Source: Otis tarda (Eukaryota > Chordata > Aves > Otidiformes > Otididae). From it: a stretch of DNA of 64,000 nucleotides. The translations under genes were made by a program, and so were the position numbers. The notes under the pieces are model-generated. The model was not told the DNA's origin and did no database searches. It saw nothing but the letters and a program-made list of their open reading frames with translations. The stretch lies in the NCBI GenBank assembly GCA_026413225.1, contig CM048576.1, positions 442,501-506,500 on the forward strand, given 5' to 3'. Of this stretch, positions 38,565 to 52,844 are shown piece by piece. How positions within the stretch are numbered: the first letter of the stretch is position 1; every line of letters begins with the position of its first letter.

Positions 38565-39790
38565 GTGCGCCCCAACCCCGAGCCCCCCAGCCCCCCGTGG
38601 GTCTGCATCCCCCAGGCTCCGGGCCCTGCCAACCAGCACTGCCTCACCCCACAGGGCACCCTGCAGCATCGCCCATCCCCAGCCCCATCACTGGGGCACC
38701 CCGTAACCCCACAGCCCCTCGCTTTGCAGACCTGGGCACCCCACAGCCCCCTCACCCCACAGGCCTGGGCTCCCCATAACCCCTCATCACAGAGGGCTGG
38801 ACACCTCGTAACCCCACAGCCACTTGCCCCAGAGGCCTGGGCACCCCACAACCTCCTCACCCCACAGCCTTGGGTACCCCATAACCCCCCAGCTGCTCGC
38901 CCCACAGGCCTAGGCACCCCACAAACCCTCACCCCGCAGGCCTAGGCACCCCATAACCTCCCCACTCCACAGGCCTAGGAACCCCACAAATAACCCCACA
39001 GCCCCCCACCCCACAGGCCTGGGCCTCCCACAGCTCCTTATCCCAGACCTGGGCACCCCACAGGCCCCTCACCCCACAGGCCTGGGCACCCCATAACCCC
39101 ACAGCCCTCCTCCCCACAGGCCTGGGCACCCCGTAACCCCACAGCCCCCCTCCCCACAGGCCTGGGCACCCCATAACCCCACAGCCCTCCTCCCCACAGG
39201 CCTGGGCACCCCGTAACCCCACAGCCCCCCTCCCCACAGGCCTGGGCACCCCATAACCCCACAGCACCTCCTTATCCCAGGCCTGGGCACCCCACAGGCC
39301 AGGGCACCCCGTAACCCCACAGCACCCCCCCGCAGGCCTGGGCATCCCACTGCTCCTTATCCCAGACCTGGGCACCCCAAAACCTCCTCACCCCACAGGC
39401 CTGGGCACCCCCCAACAGCTCCTTATGCCTGACCTGGGCACCCTCCCCACAGGCCTGGGCACCCCATAACCCCACAGCCCCCCTCTCCACAGGCCTGGGC
39501 ACCCCATAACCCCACAGCCCCTCACCCCGCAGGCCTGGGCACCCCCACAACTCCTTATCCCAGGCCTGGACACCCCAAAACCTCCTCACCCCGCAGGCCT
39601 GAGCATCCCATAACCCCACAGCCTCCCACCCCACAGGCCTGGGCACCCCCCCCACAACTCCTTATCCCAGGCCTGGGCACCCCAAAACCTCACCCCGCAG
39701 GCCTGGGCACCCCGTAACCCCGCAGCCCCCCACCCCGCAGGCCTGGGCACCCCTCGCGCCCCCCAGGCCCACAGCCCCGGGCACCCCGCA
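38565..39790. repeat. STT3A intron 1 minisatellite, 40-bp unit
   Basis: About 1.2 kb of units with CAGGCCTGGGCACCCCATAA followed by CCCCACAGCCCCCC. In the core the unit CCTGGGCACC recurs at exactly 40-bp steps (39,081; 39,121; 39,161; 39,201; 39,241), alternating CCATAACC and CCGTAACC, which suggests an 80-bp higher-order unit. The RNA-like (minus) strand is G-rich. Confidence 0.92.
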
Positions 39791-39799
39791 GCTCCCGCA

Positions 39800-40300
39800 C
39801 CCCACGGGCGCCCCCCGCCCCACGGCAGCCCCCTCCCCGCCCCCCCGGGGCCGCCGCCCTCACCCGGGCGCCGCGCTCGGCCCCGCCGCCCCGGCCATCC
39901 GCCCCGCGCAGCCGCGCTTGCACCGCCGCCGCGGCCCGCCCCACCCGCTCGCCATTGGTCCTCACCGCCGCCGCTCCAGATGCGCAGCCGCTCATTGGCC
40001 GCGGCGTCCGGCGCTCAGCCGAGGGCGGGGTGCAATGAGCCGCTTACGGCACCTTCCGATTGGCGGAGGGCGAGGAGGGCGGGGCCGGCGGAGGACGAGT
40101 CGTGACGTGTCCGTCCGCGCTTGGGGGCGCCCGGAGGGGCGGGGCGAGGCGGGTCACGTGGGCGGAAGAGGGACCTTCCCGCCACGTGGGCGCCGCCCCG
40201 GGGCAGGCGGCGGGGCCGGGGGTACCGGTACCGGGGGACCCCGGCCGCGCCCTGGAGGGACGAACCACTCCCCCCCCCCTCCGCACCCCGGACCGGCTTA
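39800..40300 (-). promoter_or_regulatory. STT3A: STT3A CpG promoter with NF-Y, E-box and UPRE-like sites
   Basis: A CpG island holding the untranslated STT3A exon 1, whose donor (GTGAGGGC) follows 39864. Three inverted CCAAT boxes (ATTGG at 39,954, 39,994 and 40,059) are candidate NF-Y sites. Further upstream are TGACGTGT at 40,103, TCACGTGGG at 40,154 and CCACGTGGG at 40,192, resembling UPRE/CRE and CACGTG E-box elements. An OST subunit responding to ER stress would make sense, but this is inference from motifs alone. Confidence 0.6.
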
Positions 40301-40328
40301 AACACAGGGGCAGGCGCAGGTTTCTCCA

Positions 40329-40334
40329 TTTAAT
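40329..40334 (-). terminator. EI24: EI24 poly(A) signal
   Basis: ATTAAA on the minus strand about 295 bp beyond the EI24 stop codon, just left of an A/C-rich stretch. It places the EI24 end inside the upstream flank of the STT3A promoter. Confidence 0.55.
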
Positions 40335-40628
40335 GTTTCAGTGTGAAAATACTCGAGAAAAGTTAAACCGGCCCCTCCAAAAAAAAAACCAAAATAAACC
40401 CAAAAACCCCAAAACCACGAGTTTTTGTTTCGTGTCCGACCCCACAGAAACGGAACATGCACGGGGGGGTGCTCGACTGCAGCCGGAATTCCCCAAAAAC
40501 GGGGGGGGGGGCGTACAAAAGAGCCCGCTATAAAACAAGCGCAGGGCACGACCCGGTTGTTAAAAATCCCAGTTTTTCGGTTTTTCCCCCTCTTTTTCCC
40601 CTCCCTCCCCAGAAACGTCCGCGGTGGC

Positions 40629-45577
<4,949 letters not shown>

Positions 45578-46720
45578 CTCGACTCCAGCATCACCTCTGG
45601 TTCCGAAACTATCAACTACAGGGAGAGGGGAAAAGCCGAACCCAAACCCCTCTCATCCTGGAGAGCCGGGAAGCGGATGGAGCCTGCGGAGAGAGAAAAC
45701 GCTGCACCACGGCAGGCGTTAACGGCATCGGCCTGAGCAGGGTAATTTCAAACTAAATCACACCCTGCTGTTTCCGACAGGGAGGGAAGCCCTCGCTAAT
45801 TTAACACGTCACAGCTCCGCACCTCCTCTTCCTCATGCGCCAGGGAAGAAACTCCAGGTCTAAAATTAGGAGCCCGAAAAAACGAGGGCTGCTCCGGAGC
45901 TGTCCCACAAGCTTCTGCCCAAAGCAGCAGTTACCCCAAACAGCCCTTTGCCAAAAACGTCGTGCTGAGTCTTCTGCTTCTTCTAAAGTGCCACAGAAGT
46001 ACAGAGAGCGGCTGAATTAAGGAAAAAAAAAAATAAAAAAACCACCAGCTAATAAAACTCGTGGAGCTTTCCACCAGGATTCAAGGTGCCTGCTTCTCCT
46101 AGGCTGGAGCAAGCCGGTGTCGCAAGCCCCGACGCGTCAGCGTTGCTGTTGCTCTGTGACGCGCAGCGCAGGATACAAACAACTAAAAATAATTTAAAAA
46201 AAAAAAGGTTTTTCCTTCAGTCATTCCGAGACAGAACCTGCTACGGTTTGAACCGAGACAGCAAATGCCAGTTCAGAAGCAGACCTGGCCTCCAGTCTTA
46301 TTAACGCCAAGTTAATCGCACGCACTCGCACCCTGAACTCAAGCTTTCGGAGGCGGATGCGCTCGGCCCCAGGCTGAGGTTTTGTCGCTGTCGCCGGGCG
46401 TTGGAGGTCGGGGTCGGCTGGCAGCGCGGCGGCAGAAACCAAAGGCAGAACGGAGCGTTTCCTTTGTTCCAGGCGGCCGCACCTCGCCGCCCTTCGCGCT
46501 CGGAAACGTACGCGTTCAACGGGGTGAGACCCGACCGCCCGGCTTTGCCTGATTTATTGTTACGCGTTCGTGGGTCACTGGGGGCACCGTGCACGGGGCA
46601 GGAACCTCGCAGCCCCCCAGAGGTGCCCGGGGTGGGGATCCCACACCGGCTTGGGGCGGGGATCGTCTCCCCCCCGCTGTTAATGGGGGTGAGCCCTGTG
46701 GTCAGCCCACCGCGGGGGGC
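45578..46720. other. EI24 5' intron, unique part
   Basis: Unique sequence upstream of the EI24 start codon. The acceptor that begins the start-codon exon could not be fixed. A T-rich tract on the minus strand (A-run at 46,195-46,206) is one candidate region. No other feature seen. Confidence 0.4.
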
Positions 46721-46734
46721 AAACGTACCTCAGA

Positions 46735-47405
46735 GCTGCGACCCGCGCACAAACACGCGGTATTTTACCTCAGGGCTGCCCCACGGCTCTCAGTCATCGC
46801 AGGGCTGCCCCCAGCGACCCCCCCGAGGCCCACAGGTACCTCAGGGTAGCCCCAAGGATCCCTCAAGACCCAAAATTACCTCAGGGTTGCCCCATGAATC
46901 CCCTGAGGCAGAAAATTACCTCAGGGTAGCCCCCCACAGTCCACCTGGGGCCCCAAGTTACCTCAGAGTTACCCCATGGAACCCTTGAGACCCAAAATCG
47001 CCTCAGAGTTACGCCACGGATCCCTCGAGGCCCAAAATTACCTCAGGGCTGCCCCACAGATCCCTTGAGACCCAAAATGGCCTCGGAGATGTCCCACGGA
47101 TCCCCAGAGGCCCACAGTCACCTCAGGGCAGCCCCACAGACCCCTCGAGGCCCAAAATTACCTCAGGGCAGCCCCACGGATCCCCCAAAGCCCACAGTTA
47201 CCTCAGGATTGCCCCCACAGCCCATCCACGACCCAAAATTACCTCAGAGATACCCTACGGATCCCGTGAGACCCCGAATTTACCTCAGGGGCGCCCCCCG
47301 GATCCCGTGAGACCCCGAATTTACCTCAGAGGCGCCCCCCGGATCCCGTGAGACCCCGAATTTACCTCGGGGGCGCCCCCCGGATCCCCCGAGGCCCACA
47401 GCCAC
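46735..47405. repeat. EI24 intron 1 minisatellite, about 41-bp unit
   Basis: About 16 units of 38-44 bp with the pattern CCCAAAATTACCTCAGGG then TGCCCCACGGATCCC. The right end is nearly perfect, with GGATCCCGTGAGACC at 47,259, 47,300 and 47,341 (41-bp steps). On the EI24 strand most units contain CTGAGGTAA, which resembles a 5' splice site. Confidence 0.92.
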
Positions 47406-47439
47406 CTCAGGACCGCCAGCGGGTGATCCCCACGGTGTC

Positions 47440-47712
47440 CCGCGGGGGCCCCACAGTCACCCCGTGTCCCCGCTGCGCCGCCCCGCGCCCCCCGAGGCCT
47501 CGCCCCCCCCCACTCACCGGCGGCCGGGGGCGCTCGGCGCGGCAGGCGGCCCAGCTCCCGGCGGCCCGGCCGCCCCCCCACCGCGCATGCGCTGCGCGGA
47601 AACCACACCGACCCCGCCGCCCGCCCTCCTCGGGGGCACCGCGCAGGCGCAAAGCTGCCGGCTCGTTGGCGCGCCCCTCCCGCGCATGCGCGCTGCCGGC
47701 GTGCCGCGCCGG
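47440..47712 (-). promoter_or_regulatory. EI24: EI24 CpG promoter with NRF1 motifs
   Basis: CpG island containing the probable untranslated EI24 exon 1, which ends at 47518 before the donor GTGAGTGG on the minus strand. Two perfect NRF1-type palindromes GCGCATGCGC lie at 47,583-47,592 and 47,692-47,701, and a one-mismatch copy GCGCAGGCGC at 47,641-47,650. NRF1 drives many housekeeping genes from such TATA-less promoters. Confidence 0.75.
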
Positions 47713-47714
47713 GT

Positions 47715-48935
47715 GGGGGAAACGGGGAGGGCAATGGGGGAAATTGGGGGATGCTGGGGGCAATGGGGGGGATACTGTGAGCAATGAGGTAATTTGGGAC
47801 ACTGGGAGGGGCAATGGGGGATAATGGGGGTAACTGGGGACACTGGGGGGCAATGAGGGGATAATTGGAGGGGTAATGGGGGGCAATGGGGACACTGGGG
47901 GGCAATGGGGGTAATAGGGGGATACTGGGGGAAATGGAGGGGATAATGGGGGTAACTGGGGACACTGAGGGGCAATGAGGGGATAATTGGAGGGGTAATG
48001 GGGGGCAATGGGGACACTGGGGGGGCAATTGGGGGTAGCTGGGGACACTGGGGGGCAATGGGGGGTAACTGGGGACACTGGGGGGGCAATGGGGGATACT
48101 AGGGGCAATAGGGGAGATACTGGGGGGCAATGGAGGAGTAATGGGGACACTGGGGGGCAATGGGGGGGATAGTGGGGGCAGTGAAGGGGTAATGGGGGCA
48201 AGGAGGAGCAATTGGGGACACTGGGAGGGCAATGGGGGGTAACTGGGGACACTGGGGGGCAATGGGGGATACAAAGGGGCAATAGGGGAGATACTGGGGG
48301 GCAATGGAGGAGTAATAGGGACACTGGGGGGGCAATAGGGGGTATAGTGGGGGGCAGTGAAGGGGTAATGGGGACAAGGAGGAGCAATTGGGGACACTGG
48401 GAGGGAAATAGGGGGTAACTGGGGACACTGGGTGTGCAATAGGGTGGATCGTAGCAGGTAATGGGGACACTGGGGAGGCAATTGGGAATACTGGAGGGGG
48501 CAATGGGGACACTGAGGGGGCAAAGAGAGGCAATTGGGAAATACTGGAGGGGGGAATGGGGACACTGGGGTGGTAATTGGGGACGCTGGGAGGGTAACTG
48601 GGAGGGCAATGGAGACACTGGGGGATAACTGGGACATGGGGGGGGCAATGGGGGTAACTGAGGACTTTGGGGGGGTAATTGGGGACACTGGGACTGGGGC
48701 CAGCGGGGCTGGGGGGCACTGGGACGGGGCCAACAGGGGACCCTGAACGGAGACAGTGGGACTGGGGGTGTGGGGACATAATGGGGATACTGGGGCGGGG
48801 GGGGCGGGAGGATATTGAGGGCAGTGGGGCTGCAGGGGGTGGGCAATGGGGACTGAGGGCAGTGGGGGGGATGCTGGGGGGGGCACTGGGGGGAGCCTGG
48901 CAGCTGCGAGCTGACCAGTGTGGTGGCACAAATTG
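47715..48935. repeat. EI24-FOXRED1 intergenic minisatellite (CAATGGGG...GGGGACACTGGGG)
   Basis: About 1.2 kb of roughly 35 imperfect units of 30-40 bp combining GGGGCAATGGGGG, TAACTGGGGACACTGGGG and GATACTGGGGG. It fills the whole space between the EI24 promoter and the FOXRED1 3' end. The plus strand is extremely G-rich with dense runs of four or more G. Frames of 500 codons on the C-rich strand are artefacts. Confidence 0.93.
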
Positions 48936-48989
48936 GGGGGGGCAGCCCCATTTACCCCCCAGCGCACTCACCGTCCCTTTTTTTAGTTT

Positions 48990-48995
48990 TTTATT
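48990..48995 (-). terminator. FOXRED1: FOXRED1 poly(A) signal
   Basis: AATAAA on the minus strand only about 55 bp beyond the stop codon, giving a very short 3' UTR that ends where the intergenic array begins. Confidence 0.7.
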
Positions 48996-49050
48996 TCAGT
49001 GGGGGGGGGCAGCGCCGGGCCGGGGAGGGGGCGACCCCCCCCCCCCCAAA

Positions 49051-52000
49051 TCAAATCACCCCCGCTTCCTCCAGCGCCTCCCCGTCCAGCAGCCGCTGCC
49101 AGCCCAGGCGCTGCAAGTCCAGGCTCTCGTAGCGGCCCCTCACCAGCAGCTCTGCCACCGCCCTGCCCGCCGCCGGCGCGTGCTGCAACCCGTGGCCGCT
49201 GAAACCGGCGGCGAAAAAGAGGTTTTCCAATCTGGGGTGAGGCCCCAGCACCCCGTTGCGGTCGAAGGCGTTGTGGTCGTAGTAACCCGCCCACGCCCCC
49301 CGCGGGCGCAGGGTGGCGAAGGCCGGGACGCGGCGAGCCAAGAGGGGCCAGAGGCGCTCCTGGAAAAAATCGTGATCCACCGAGAGGTCGCTCGGGTTCG
49401 GCTCATCCTCCTGGGGGAGAAAAAAAAAAAAAAAAAAAGAAGTCGAGTATTTTGTATTTTTGATTTTTTTTTTTAAAAAAAGGGGGGAATAATTTCGGGG
49501 AGCCCACCCCGGGCGCACCTCGGCGGGGCTCATGCCGCCCAGGTAGTTGCCGGCGATGCCGTCGCGGCGAAAATAAGCGCCGGTGGTGTCGACGAGGAGG
49601 GGGCAGGAGAAGCCGGGGCCGTCGGGGCAGTGCCAGCAGAAGACGTACCTGTAGGGATGGGGGGCAGCCCCCCAAAAACCAAACCCAAAATGGTGCTGAG
49701 GGGGTCAGGCTGTGACCCCCCCTGCCCCAAAAACTAAACTGCCAAGGGGTTCACCCCCTCCGCCTGTGAAGATGGAGGGGTGCTGGGGTGCGCGCCCCAA
49801 AAAGCACCGAGGGGTTCACCCACAACAGAAGGGCGTGTGCCCCACCTCCGCGGGTCCCCCCCCCCAAAAATCCGCCCCCCTCAAACCTCTTTCTGGGCTG
49901 GACGGGCAGGCGGGGCTGGCGCAGCCCCTCGGGCAGCCCCGCCGCCTCCAGCAGCTCCCCGGCCCAGGCGCCAGCGGCGTTCACCACGATGGCGCAGGCG
50001 ACCGGCTGGTACTCCAGGCTGTGCGGCATGTGGATCTGGGGGGGGGCACGGGCACGCGTGGGGGGTCACGGACCCCCCACCCAGCCCCGGCGCGGGGGGA
50101 GGAGGGGGTACGCGCGCTCACGTGGACGTATTTGATGCGGGCGGTTGTTGGCGGCGGTCCCGGCGGCCGCGTGGCGTCGTCAGCCGAGGTGACGAAACCT
50201 GGAGGTTTTGGGGGGAAAGGGGTGAGTTTGGGGGGTGGGGGGTCACACCCCGCTGTCGTCGGCCCGTCCCCCCCCTCCTCACCTCGCACCTCGCCGGTGC
50301 AGCTGAGGACCCCCAGGGACGTGGCTTTGCGTCGGAAAGCGTTGAGGAGGGTCCAGGGGTCAAACCAGCCTTCATCCTCCAGACCTGCGGGGGGGTAAAA
50401 ACATGCGGGGGGGGGGGGCACCACAGCATGACCCCCCCTCGAAAAAAAAAACCCCAATTTGAGGGGGGCTGGGCCCTCCCTTCCCGAAATAAAGCGAGGG
50501 TGAAGGATGCACCCAGTGGGATGGGGAAGGGGAGATGGGGATGGGGGTGAGGGGGGGTCCCCATACCCCCCCCGCCCCCCCCCGTACCGTAGGACCCCAC
50601 GGCCACGCCCTCCGTGTCCATCCAGGGGAATTTCGCCTTCAGCTGGGTGGGGGACAGCAAGGCCACCTGCGCCCCTTCCTCCCTGGGGACGGCCAGCGTG
50701 CGGAGATGGGGGCAGAACAGGATGAGACGCCCCCCTCCTCCCCAAAAAAAAGCTCCCCCACCCCCCCGTGTTGGGGTGTCGTGCGCGTCCCCCACCTCTG
50801 GAGCCGGACCACGGCCTCCAGCGCGGCAGCGCCCTGGGGGGAGGCGAGGAACAGGTACCCCGAGGGCTGGAACTGGATATCGATGGGGGGCTCGTTCGGC
50901 ACCCCAAGGTGCTCCTGGAAGGGTGGCGGGGGGGGCACCCTGGTGAGAGAGGCTGGAACCCCCCCCCTCACCCAAATAACACCCCCACCCCCACCCAAAA
51001 TAACCCCGCTTACATTGATGTCGCGGAGAAAGCTGGCGGAGAAGCGGGACATCCGGATATTTTCCGGGATGGAAAACTGCTGCCGGATCCCCCCCACCGA
51101 CAGCACCGTGGAGGCTTGGGAATACTGAAGACCCCCCCCCCCAAAAAAGGGGTTTGCTAGGGGGTCCCCGAGGCCGCAGCCCGCCCCGGGAGGAGGGTGT
51201 CTCACCGTGGGGTCCCGCTCCACCACCAGCACCTTCATGCCGTGGCGCCGGCCCTCCAGCGCCTTCAGCCAGTACGCCACCGACCAGCCCACCACGCCGC
51301 CCCCCACCACCACCACGTCGGCTTCGTCGGGGGGGCGTGGGCCCGGGGGGGTCCCCGGCGGGGTCCAGCCCCCCAAACTGCCCTCCCTGGCCGGCAGCTG
51401 ATCCTTCAGAGTCTGACCCAGGCGCCTCAGACCCTGCCCCAGCTCTGCCGGTATATTTGGGGGGGTGGGGGGCAGATGGGGGGCACGGCTGGCAGCCCCC
51501 TTGGGACCCCTTAATCCCCCCGGAACCCTCCATCCCCTCTGGTACCCCCTACTCCCCTGGGACTCCCCCACTGATCCCTCCTGGGACCCCCCCAAGGCCT
51601 TCCCCAGTCCTCTAGGACCCCCTAATCCCCCCTGGGACACCCCTGAACCCCCTCAGTTCCCTTGGTGCCCCCCTAGACCCCTCTGGGATACCCCCCAATC
51701 CCCTGGGACCCCCCAGGACTCTCTGTGCCCCCCAGGACCTCCCCAGTCCCCTGAGACACCCTCCCCTCAGCCCCCTGGGACACCCTAATCCCCCTCTGGG
51801 ACCTCTCCAGCCCCCTCCATACCCCCTGGGACCCCCCTAGGCCCCACTGAGACCCCCCAGGACCCCCTTAGGCTCCCCTGAGACCTCCCCCAGCCCTCTA
51901 GGACCCCTCCAAAATCCCTCTGGGACCCCTCAGGCCCCCCTGGGATGTCCCCAGACCCCTCAGCATCCCCTGGGACCCCCCAGGCCACTCTGGGACCCCC

Positions 52001-52621
52001 ACCAGTCCCTCCTGGGACACCCCAGTCTGCTCTGGGACCCCCCGAGACCTTCCCCAGTCCCCTGGGACCCCCTCATTCCCCCTGGACCCATCCCCCGGTC
52101 CCCTCTGCATCCCCTAGGACCCCCTAGACCCCTCTAGGACCCCCTCCCAGGACCCCCAATCCCCTGGAACCCCCAGGACACTCTCTGCCCACCCAGGACC
52201 CCCCCAGTCCCCTGGGACACCCCCCGCCATTCCCTTAGGACCCCCTAATCCCCCTCTGGGACCCCCCAGCCCCCTCCGTGCCCCACTGAGACCCCCTAGG
52301 CTCCCCTGGGACCCCTCCAAAATCCCTCTGGGACCCCCCAGGTCCCCCTGGGACGCCCCCAGCCCCCTCAGCATCCCCTGGGACACCCCTAGGCCCCACT
52401 GGGACCCCCCAGGACCCCTCTAGGACCCTTCCCAGCCCCCCTGGGACCCCCAAATCCCCCCGGGACCCCCAGGTCCTCCCCCGCTCCCCCCAGGTCTCAC
52501 CGCTGAGGATGTCGGAGCCGAGCGGGGCCGCGGTGCGGAGGGACCGGCCCGGAGCCCCGACCGGTACCGGGGACCCCCCCCGCCCCCTCGGCGGGCGCAG
52601 CGCGCGCCCCCAGCGCAGCAT
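49051..52621 (-). CDS. FOXRED1: FAD-dependent oxidoreductase domain-containing protein 1 (10 coding exons)
   Basis: A mitochondrial flavoprotein of the D-amino-acid oxidase fold needed for assembly of respiratory complex I. Coding exons: 52621-52501, 51444-51206, 51124-51014, 50914-50796, 50682-50588, 50384-50283, 50198-50122, 50035-49887, 49648-49519, 49410-49051. They give 500 residues against 486 in human. The N-terminal 40 residues are Arg-rich without acids until the end, a mitochondrial presequence. Next come the dinucleotide-binding motif [49 protein letters not shown], the VNAAGAW segment and the C-terminal [11 protein letters not shown] that closes the FAD site. The stretch between the presequence and the Rossmann motif is Pro/Gly-rich and longer than in mammals. 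All introns except the first are 81-238 bp. The first intron is a 1-kb array. Short, GC-rich exons make some conserved positions more Ala/Arg/Gly-rich than in mammals. Confidence 0.95.
51480..52490. repeat. FOXRED1 intron 1 minisatellite (CCCCTGGGACCCCC)
   Basis: About 1 kb of loosely ordered 14-40 bp units with CCCCTGGGACCCCCCAGG, ACCCCCTAATCCCCC and GACCTTCCCCAGTCC. The plus strand is C-rich, so the FOXRED1 RNA-like strand is G-rich. Confidence 0.9.
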
Positions 52622-52844
52622 GCCGCTCGGCCACGCCCCTCCCGGCTTAACCACGCCCCTCTTGTCACATAGCCACGCCCCATCCGCCGCGCCCCCTTCC
52701 TCACCATTGGCCTCCGTCGCCGTCCCGCCCCTTCCGCTGCCCTCCGCCAATGGGAGCGCGGCGGGGCGGCGGCTTCCGGCGGAAGCGGGGGGGACAGTGC
52801 GACGTGTGCGCGGAGCCGGGTCCGGCGCCGCCGCCGCCGCCGCC
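52622..52844. promoter_or_regulatory. FOXRED1/SRPRA bidirectional promoter
   Basis: Only 223 bp separate the two start codons, so both transcripts must start here. Visible elements: three CCACGCCCC boxes (about 52,633; 52,654; 52,672), CCGCCCC boxes, an inverted CCAAT pair (ATTGG at 52,706-52,710 and CCAAT at 52,747-52,751), and the palindromic ETS pair CTTCCGGCGGAAG at 52,773-52,785. No TATA box. The CCAAT pair and ETS palindrome are both symmetrical, which suits divergent firing. Confidence 0.85.

Noticed and set aside
47321-48971. Minus-strand 548- and 514-codon Pro-rich frames
   Set aside because: They are the C-rich complement of the GGGG array. They look like collagen- or mucin-like sequence only because of the repeat.
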